From Gymnopus androsaceus JB14 (lineage: Eukaryota > Basidiomycota > Agaricomycetes > Agaricales > Omphalotaceae): 27,801 nt of DNA. Shown one piece after another: positions 20,501-27,801 of this stretch. Where the stretch lies: NCBI GenBank assembly GCA_009733575.1, contig ML769980.1:1-27801 (forward strand), written 5' to 3'. The translations under genes were made by a program, and so were the position numbers. The notes below the pieces were generated by a model, which was not told the DNA's origin, made no database searches, and worked only from the letters and a program-made list of their open reading frames with translations. Within the stretch, counting starts at the first letter, position 1. Every line of letters begins with the position of its first letter.

Positions 20501-22214
20501 GTCAGACGAGAAGGATCTGCAGGATCCTGAGAAACGTAAACATGCTATGACCAAAGAGGTGGATTGGTATAAAGGCATATTGGCCAAATACATTCAGACG
20601 GCAGAATCAACTGGTAAAATCCAGGGCAGTGTGAAGAAGATGTTAAAGCCAGTGCTCAGGCTGGTAAGTGATGTCTTTGGCGAATATTATATTAATTATT
20701 GAACCTACTTTATGTCTATTAGGCACGCCGTATATATGAAACCTCTGGGCAGCATCTCTTAGGCTTTTTGCTTAACACTCGGCGTGACAGCAGTGGGCGG
20801 AGTCTTTCTGCATTTTGGGCAGGTACAGATGGTGGGCGGGTGTTGAAACAGAAGTATGGCACCAAGATAGACTCTCAGGTCCAAGACCTAGAGGCTATGC
20901 TTGCGGCACAGGAGCTGGAGGTCCGAGGGGTTGATGCAGAATTTCTTAGAGTTTGGGCTGATGTGAATAAAGGTGGACGTATTCTTAGCGCTGATTGGAA
21001 ACGAAGTGCTTTGGGGAGAATTTTCCGGTATGATATTGGTAAGTTTTTTAAAATTAGAGTCTAGTTTTTGAGCTTACCGAACTTTATGTAGAGGATACTT
21101 TTGCTGATGCTCTGAAAGGAGTTGTGTCACTCAACAACTTCCTGGAGGTAGCGTGGAAAGTGCAGATCTGCATAACCAATTGGCCCACACACGAGTTTCC
21201 CAAATTCAATGTCAGTGACCAAAAGCATATGTCTATGTCATCTACCTGGGCAGTGCTTGAACCTCGGTGGCGCCAACTACAGCGAGATTATAATGCTCAA
21301 ATTGGCCGGCGGGATCCTAAGGAAGTTGGAAGGTTGACTGGTGACATCTATCAGCTAGATTGGTGGGATGATGGTATGTTTTTTTGCTCTGATTTACACT
21401 ATTATTGTATTGAAGTAAACAAACACTAGAGGATAAGAACTTGACTTGGGAGGAGCGGGCAGACATACCTTTGGTGACTGATAGAAAAAACAACATCTTA
21501 GTTCGTGTTCGGGATGTTAGTTCATGGGTTGAGGCTTGTAAAGATGAGAGGCTTGCCACCATGAACAGAGGTCGTCCACGAGATGTAGTGAAACCTCGTA
21601 GACATCGAGGACTGCCTAGGTGGAAGTCAGAAGAACTAGTTGTTGAGGAGTTGAGTTCAGACATGCAAGATCAGCCAAGGGACAGTCGGCGTAAACGGGG
21701 TTGGGAAGGAGCAAAGCAGAAGAGGAAGACAGAGGATGCTGAGTTTGATAGTGCCTCAGATACAGGGCATAAGCAGGGTCAGGAAGGAGCAAAGCGGAAG
21801 AGGAGGACAGAGGATGCTGAGTTCAATAGTGCCTCAGATACAGGGCGTAAGCGGAAAAGCCCAGAGGATAGTAGTGTAACACGGAGGACTAAAAGGCCAA
21901 GGAGGAGGATAGAGTCAGACAGTGGGGATGAGATGGATGCAGTAGAAGAGCCACCTTCTTCAACAAAACAGGGTCCACCGGGTGGAAGGGGAAAAATTGT
22001 GGCAAGGTTGAGTTCTCATGGGAAGAAACAAGCTATGCCACCAAAGCCAGTGAAAGAGAAGAGGAAGGAAAAGGACAACCATAGGCTAAAGGCAGTGAAG
22101 ATTCATGTGGAGGGTTTTCAGAAAGGCAAGGGAGAGCTATCCAAGAAGAAGCGTAAGTTCTCAGGTGAGGCTGAGACACAGGTAGCAAAAAAGCACAGGA
22201 GTGGGGAGCAGTGA
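17598..22214 (+). CDS. large element-encoded protein, 1445 residues, unknown function, possible HMG-box-like region
   Basis: Six exons join without a break: 17598-17816, 17872-20380, 20437-20663, 20723-21038, 21092-21373 and 21430-22214, a total of 4338 bases, exactly 1446 codons including TGA. All introns are 53-59 nt with GT...AG ends. No family is recognised with confidence. Seen in order: a Lys-rich N-terminus; a Ser/Pro region with three copies of a TPT/SRSK-like repeat (CSKILGSLATPTRSKIPGS); a long helical region; an acidic patch (about residue 400); a Glu/Lys-rich charged block with DEEDEEDEEDEE; and then a block with NIWNAFKAYYAENGE and KTYNKYLRKLYHK that recalls HMG-box-like DNA-binding helices. 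A very basic C-terminus follows with two copies of a TEDAEF(D/N)SASDTG repeat and putative nuclear signals (KRPRRR, KKKRK). The composition suggests a nuclear chromatin-associated protein. Its intact frame, beside frameshifted neighbours, suggests constraint or recent insertion. Confidence 0.85.
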
Positions 22215-22441
22215 GATCAGAACATTCTCATGCAATGTCTCTACATGTATCTCACTGTGCAATGTATTTTGCAGTTGATGCACACATAATTTCTTGGACT
22301 GATTCTTTGTATCCATTCCATGTTTTGTTTATATTATGATATATATAGTTTTTGTAGTGAATATATTAGACAATGCAATTTTAATACTGCATTCTGAATT
22401 TGTGTGTGGTGAAAGTTTATGTGAAAGAGTTATTCTACTGG
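22215..22441. other. AT-rich 3' flank
   Basis: This is the likely 3' untranslated region of the large gene, up to the start of the right-arm array. No gene is seen. Confidence 0.45.
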
Positions 22442-22444
22442 GCA

Positions 22445-22955
22445 GTTCATGGATTCCATGGACTAGTAAAGGTGGTAGTCCATGGATTCCATAACCTACA
22501 TTATGGAATCCATGAACTAGTAAGCTTAGTAGTCTATGGATTCCATAATGTAGGTTACGGATTCCATAATGTAGGTTATGGATTCCATAATGTAGGTTAT
22601 GGATTCCATAGACTACTAAGTTTACTAGTTCATGGATTCCATAACCTACATTATGGATTCCATAGACTACTAAGTTTACTAGTTCATGGATTCCATGTTG
22701 TAGGTTATGGAATCCATAATGTAGGTTATGGATTCCATAATGTAGGTTATGGATTCCATAATGTAGGTTATGGATTCCATAATGTAGGTTATGGAATCCA
22801 TAATGTAGGTTATGGATTCCATAATGTAGGTTATGGAATCCATGAACTAGTAAACTTAGTAGTCTATGGAATCCATAATGTAGGTTATGGAATCCATGAA
22901 CTAGTAAACTTAGTAGTCCATGGATTCCATATTGTAGGTCATGGATTCCATAGAC
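22445..22955 (-). repeat. 21-bp palindrome-based array, right arm
   Basis: It has the same unit as the left array, in opposite orientation (ATGGATTCCATAATGTAGGTT). About 20 TGGATTCCA/TGGAATCCA copies are counted by eye, interrupted by CTAGTAAACTTAGTAGTC-like pieces. A 198-codon open plus frame runs through it only because 21 is a multiple of three. Confidence 0.9.
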
Positions 22956-23483
22956 AATACTATTTTGCCAGCACTGAGTACAAATTTGCCCTCTAAATAT
23001 TTTCAGTGTTTTTTATGATTTTTTCAGTAATTATGGGATCCAATGACAAACTTTCTTTCCTCTGTCACACCTGTCACACCTGTCACACCTACCTTGGTAA
23101 AGATGTTAGACATCATATGTATACATATGTGGGTATGTATATACATTGGTCCTACAAATGTGTCACACATGTCACACCTTTCTTCATAAAGCGGTCCTAC
23201 ACATATATACTTCGGGTCCAGGAATCCATGTCAAGCTATCTGGTAGTAGTGCTGGAATCCATTGCAAGGGGTGCCAGAGGTCCTGGCCCCATGGAATCCA
23301 TGTTGAGCCCTGGAATCCATGGTTAGTCCTGGAATCCATGGCCTTGGATTTCCATTGGATTTCAATCTTATTAGATACTGGATTGTTACGATTTGGACTA
23401 TCTAACTTGTTAGATATTAAGGCTGCCTGGAATGTTCCATAACCATATTTACATGGCAGTACCATAACTATATTTATAATTTA

Positions 23484-23909
23484 TAGTGTGTGACTCGGGT
23501 CAGGTTGGGTGCCCAAAACATCAACCCAACCTGGAGCCAAGGCTATACCCATACCTGGTTTGACAGGTATGGGTTTCTCATGGTTGGGTTAGGTTACAGT
23601 TTCTCCCAGACACCAGGAATCCCATATAGAAATACAAACCAATAATGACATCATAACCAAAAAGAACTCGAATTTTTTGTGATATGACATCATAATTGAG
23701 GGTTCAGGTATTCTTGTATCAAAAAAAACAGTACAGTACTACAAATTTACTAAGATCAAGTACAGCTATGAGATCAATACGCAAAAAATATTCTTGACCC
23801 TGGATGGATCCAGGTGGGTCTCAGGTCTGCAGAGCTGGACCCAACCCAACCCAGCACAGCCACCTGACCCGGAAACCCAGCTCACCCAGCATACCTGGGC
23901 CACTCACTA
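23484..23909. mobile_element. hAT-like MITE with 8-bp target duplication
   Basis: The ends are TAGTGTGTGACTCGGG and CACTCACTA, hAT-type termini, flanked by ATAATTTA on both sides (23476-23483 and 23910-23917). The interior has many CCCAACC/GGTTGGG motifs and no gene. The left arm carries the target once and uninterrupted (TATAAATTAT near 7150), so it preserves the empty site. Confidence 0.85.
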
Positions 23910-23943
23910 ATAATTTATATGGTAATGTTTTAACCATACTCAT

Positions 23944-24068
23944 ACAGTGCCAGCATGACCATATTTTATAGTGCCACTGTAATCATACTGGTGCCACTGT
24001 AGATATAGTGCCACTTTAACCATATTCATACAATGCCACCATGACCATATTTTACAGTGCCACTCTAA
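23944..24068 (-). repeat. degenerate TGGCAC subterminal repeats, right arm
   Basis: About six GTGCCA cores are the mirror of 6675-6860. Confidence 0.7.
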
Positions 24069-24434
24069 TCATATTTATAGAATGTCATCATAACCATATA
24101 TGGTATGGTGTATATCCCTACCCCTGCTGCTGTTTTATGAGAAATTTCTGATTTTTTGTGATTATTATCCATTATTAGGTTTTTTTTGCAAAAGATCCAG
24201 GGTCATGTGATTGTGATACATCCCTGAATATTTTCCACATTTTTTACAATTTTTCCAGGATTTTTCCGGGATTTATGAGGCCTAATTTTCGGTTTTTCCG
24301 CAAAATAAGCCCCTGTGGGCGCTAAAATCAAGTCCCAAATCATGTGACAAAAATTAAAGTCGGTACAGGGTGCATTCCCACTGCCTGAATTTTTTCAGTA
24401 TTTTTCATGATTTTTTCAGTATTTATCAAGCCTA

Positions 24435-24711
24435 CACGTTCACGGCTCCGTTTGGAATTAATCTGACTGCAGGGTTTTGGTATCAAACTACAATCATTTT
24501 TCCGGACTTAATCTGCTCTTTGGCCAATTTCAAACCAAAAACTTGAAACCATGTTGATTTCGCAATGGCAAACCTGATTACATCCGAGTTCCTTGTCATA
24601 TCAGTTTGAATCCGGTATGAAAGCCCGAACTGGAACCAAGATTGTTTTGCCCAGATTCAATCCAATTTGAGTGCCATAGCCCCTATTGTACACGCTCTTG
24701 ATAACATCCAG
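24435..24711. other. 5' non-coding part of the Plavaka-like element
   Basis: The sequence changes sharply at 24434/24435 to CACGTTCACGGCTCCG and leads to the transposase exons. It could be the terminal region of the Plavaka/CACTA-like element. The partner end is not in the window, so this cannot be confirmed. Confidence 0.4.
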
Positions 24712-27700
24712 ATGTCATCGACTTATTTTTGTCAATCCTGGCGGTAAGCTCTCATATGGAATACCAAAATGTATCAACCTCAAATTGCTGTACACAGTAT
24801 GGAGACCCGGTACAGGCGAGAACCGAAATCATTGGCAATGTCTTGCTTGCGACGATGGCAGATGGCATCCCACCTATAATGCAAAGAGGCATGAAGGAAC
24901 TCAATCTCATATCATGCAACTTAGGCGTTGGCAACGAAGCGCCAACTGGGTTGCTTCGAACCCTCTGGAATCAAATCCCAGAGTCAACTCATTGGTAAAC
25001 GACTCTATTGTTGAACTTCTTGGTGAATTGCAGGACCGCAGGCCACATAATAGCCCTTCTCCGCCATCAACATACCATAACAACTCTGATATAGAAATGG
25101 ATGCACCACAGTCAGACCACGAATTTCTTCAGACCCAAGATCCAACTCATTATTCAGTCTCCTTCAATGACTCGGATACAACTCAACTGCAGGCTTCAGC
25201 ATTGGACATGGCTATTTCTCAACTTGCAGAAGAATTAGAGTCATTTCTGTTCAATGACTTTGAGTCTGAAAGTTCTGAAGATGACCTTGAGGAGCGAGAT
25301 CCGGAATTTTTTGGTTTGTACTTGGAAAATTCTGTTCATGTTCACAGACAGCTGAAGTGCTGCTAACAACAGACGAAATAGAACAAGACCCAGTATCCTT
25401 TGGCCAGCGATGCCCACGAATGAAACCCAGTCATGCTAACCCAGAGTGGTTTCCATGGCCCGACAAAGCTGTCAGTTTCAATGTTACATTTGATAATGCA
25501 GAACTAATCTGTCTCGTTTAAAGGCCTGCATCCTTGATCTTTTTCGACATCTACCTCGAGGAATCTTCTCTGAAGCTCAGATGGAGATAGTGACCTGGGC
25601 GCTCAGTGCCTTTGGCATTAATAATGTTCCATCAGTGGATGTCATGAAGAGTGTCGATGATTACCTTCAGTCACTATGTGGTATTCATACAGTTCATCAT
25701 CAAGGTGCTCTTGGGCATATATACTATATGAATGACTTAGCGGGAATTATTCGACAGGTGAGAGTTGGATTATATTTCCCTACCTTATTTCTTACCAAAT
25801 CTAATCAAGGAAATGGCAAATCCGCGGGTGCGCCAGCATATCCACCACTACCATGAAGATAGTGGACGTCATCTTGAACATGCCTGGCAAGCAGAGGCAT
25901 GGAGAGACTTGGATCCCGACCTGGCAACGCCAATGGTTAGAATGGGACATCAAGATTACTACGTGTATGAGGTGACTCATTTGGAAACTGGTGACCTTGT
26001 TATACCTCATCGCTGGTTTACACGGCGCCACAAACCAGGCTCTGAGCAACAAGATCTATATTGTATGGCATGGAAGCTTGACATAGATCATGGTGCTCAG
26101 GGCTACATTGTCTGCAAATGGGATCAAGTTCAAGTCCCAGTTACATCACTTCTGGCATCTTTACCTCACATTTCTGAATCATTTGAACTCGATGGAGGAT
26201 ATGACCCTCGAAAGATTATCGGTACATTCCTATATTATTACTATTTCATTTGTGTTATTGATTGAATCTCATTTCAGGTGTCCAAAAGCAACCCAATGAA
26301 GGGCTGTTGCCTTGGACTCACACAAATTGGGACACCGGTTCTCTCAATCCTTGGCGTATCAAAGCAAAAAATCACCGCGTACTCACTTTTGCTATGTGGG
26401 TATATTGCGATGACACCTCTGGTAATGTTTCGAAGAAATGGAACAAACATAACTCTTTTCTATTCACTGCTGCAGGTCTGCCCCGTGAACATGTCCATCG
26501 TCAGAGTAACATACACTTTCTCTCAACCTCCAATCTTGCACCACCTTTAGAGATGCTTGATGGGTTTGTTGATCAACTTGAGTATGTTGCTTGTGTTTGC
26601 AACTTTTGATACTGATAAAAATTCACAGAGCTGGGCAGAAGCATGGAATCTGGGCCTGGGATATTGAGGCAAAAGAAATGGTGCTACTTATTCCAGCCGT
26701 CCTCGCTATGCTGGGTGATAATCCCATGCAAAGTGAATTTGCTTGTCATGTTGGTTTAACTGGCAAGTTTTTCTGTCGTTGCTGTTGGGCTAAAGGCCGC
26801 GATGCTGAAGATGAAGGCCCTTTGCCATCTCAAACACCCTCAACCCGAGCTTCTCCCATCCCATCACCATCTCACATACCTGCCACAGACACAAGCTCCA
26901 TACATTCGGATGCAGGCTCAGAAAAATCGGCTAGTGGAAAACGCCGCCGCCGCATAGAAACACTTTCTCAGTTGAAGGAGCGAGCAAAACGCTTTCTTGA
27001 GGTAAGCTGACTTTTGTGACAATCTTATACTCAGTTCATATTGTCAATTAGAAACATCAATTGCGGACTCCCGATGATACTAAGAAGACTTTGAAGTCCA
27101 TTTTCACAAAATCATCGACAATCAATGGCAAGACAGAGGCTAAACAGATGATGACCCAATTTGGTGTCAAAGACACTTTTCTTGACCATTTCCGCGACAA
27201 AGTACTCTCATTTATATCCAAACTGCCGAGAGGAACAGCACGCGAGGAAAAACAGAGAGAGACTGATAAGTATGTGAAAGAGGAGCTTCCAGATGATGTC
27301 TATAGTCCTGTTTGGCGTATCAAAGGTGGGTCTGAAGTTATCAATCTGTGCACCTATTCACCTGCTATATCAGGTTTTGACCCTCATCGTGATACTCCCG
27401 TTGAGATACTCCATGTCATTTTGTTGGGTTTTGTCAAGTATTATTGGCGCGATGCCATGACTCGACTATCCGATGAGCAAAAAATGTCCTCACACACCGG
27501 TTGTCCTCCCTCAATGTCTCTGCACTTGGACTATCTCCTCTGGCAGGAGAAACACTTGTCAAGTATGCCCGTTCTCTGCCTGGACGTGACTTTCGCGTAA
27601 TTGCTCAAGTGGCCCCATTTGTGCTGTACGATCTTTTTCCAAAACATATATACGATGCTTGGCTTGCATTATCCCTTGGTCTGGCAACCTGCAATTGAGG

Positions 27701-27801
27701 ACCTCAAGTCTTATTTAGTACATTGCTACTTATAATCAAAGACATTCATTCACTAAAACTTGCACAGCCCAAACTTGAGCTTGCTATTGATCGTTCTTGC
27801 A
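24712..27801 (+). pseudogene. Plavaka/CACTA-like transposase, partial and frameshifted
   Basis: It belongs to a common basidiomycete transposase family of CACTA/EnSpm type. An N-terminal zinc finger is visible (CLACDDGRWHP... with RHEGTQSH, C-x2-C-x13-H-x5-H), followed by an acidic linker. Then come conserved blocks: WFPWPDKA, GALGHIYYMNDLA, the EMANPRV block, YCDDTSGNVSKKWNKH, GDNPMQSEFACHVG followed by CRCCWAKG, and FDPHRDTPVEILHVILLGFV. Likely introns are about 25314-25351, 25471-25523, 25758-25809, 26222-26277, 26582-26628 and 27002-27051. The frame slips by one base at an A run (27479-27484), and again near 27669 where about eight bases seem missing before a conserved LVWQP block. The start is uncertain: an ATG at 24712 is followed by a stop unless spliced. 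The gene continues past the window end. Confidence 0.85.

Larger units (their letters stand above)
6309..24434. mobile_element. giant KDZ-type DNA transposon bounded by long inverted repeats
   Basis: The sequence from 6309 (TAGGCTTGATAAATACTG) inward is matched in reverse complement from 24434 inward, collinearly across about 2-3 kb, with extra nested insertions in each arm. Between the arms lie a KDZ transposase, an Spt5-like gene and a large unknown gene. KDZ elements are a known class of eukaryotic DNA transposon expanded in basidiomycetes, sometimes carrying TET/JBP genes; no such gene is seen here. Target-site duplications are not recognised at 6309/24434. The real ends may therefore lie further out, and the right end may have been cut by a Plavaka insertion. 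Confidence 0.8.
22442..24434 (-). repeat. right long inverted-repeat arm
   Basis: It is the reverse complement of 6309-9185, minus the two left-arm insertions and plus a hAT-like insertion of its own. The conserved block (about 22960-23430) mirrors 7945-8400. A 10-bp GTCACACCTG-type unit is present three times at about 23062-23090 but once in the left arm. The arm ends abruptly at 24434 (TTTATCAAGCCTA). Confidence 0.85.

Noticed and set aside
22400..22996. 198-codon open frame with GYGFHNV repeats (and the 8685-8894 MDSITYI frame)
   Set aside because: The frame is open only because the 21-bp DNA repeat is a multiple of three; the two arms give different peptides from the same DNA, and there is no start context or codon evidence.
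6309..24434. TET/JBP dioxygenase gene, as found in some KDZ elements
   Set aside because: I looked for an HxD-type dioxygenase in the readable exons and saw none; the two accompanying genes are of other types.
1..27801. tRNA or rRNA genes
   Set aside because: No cloverleaf-like segment with A and B boxes and no rRNA-like sequence was noticed by eye; a tRNAscan run would settle it.

Overview
The window looks like a transposon-rich segment of a basidiomycete nuclear genome, most likely a mushroom-forming Agaricomycete. The evidence is short GT-AG introns of about 47-64 bases throughout, a KDZ (Kyakuja-Dileera-Zisupton) transposase, a Plavaka/CACTA-like transposase, a Crinkler-type NTPase-nuclease gene and Spt5-like KOW proteins. 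No species can be named from the sequence alone.

Layout. Positions 1-1720 (minus) hold a decayed, partial Spt5-like gene with NGN and KOW domains. Positions 2044-4625 (minus) hold a broken Crinkler-RHS-type gene with a P-loop NTPase and a PD-(D/E)XK-like domain. An 18-bp minisatellite lies at about 4980-5096, and an unrecognised gene remnant with a clear intron lies at 5281-5731.

The main object is an element of about 18.1 kb bounded by very long inverted repeats: the left arm is 6309-9185 and the right arm is 22442-24434. The arms are mosaics of subterminal repeats: degenerate TGGCAC repeats, and large arrays of a 21-bp unit built on the TGGATTCCA/TGGAATCCA motif. The arms differ by nested MITE-like insertions. 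One of these, a hAT-like insertion in the right arm, has an 8-bp target duplication whose empty site is preserved in the left arm. Between the arms are three genes: a five-exon KDZ transposase (minus, 9349-12599) with its acidic triad visible; divergently, an Spt5/NusG-like NGN-KOW protein (plus, 13448-17259); and an intact 6-exon gene for a 1445-residue acidic/basic nuclear-type protein of unknown function (plus, 17598-22214). The divergent promoter region contains a near-perfect palindrome of 194 bases (13011-13204).

The right arm stops abruptly at 24434. From there to the window end runs a multi-exon Plavaka-type transposase gene (plus, about 24712 to beyond 27801) with frameshifts. The simplest reading is that a Plavaka element inserted into the right arm of the KDZ element, but the far side lies outside the window.

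If the three internal genes move together, the element would carry its transposase plus an Spt5-like transcription factor and a large chromatin-like protein. A second Spt5-like copy lies just outside the element. Several genes carry apparent single-base frameshifts at short homopolymers; these could be real decay or assembly error and should be checked in reads before the genes are called dead.
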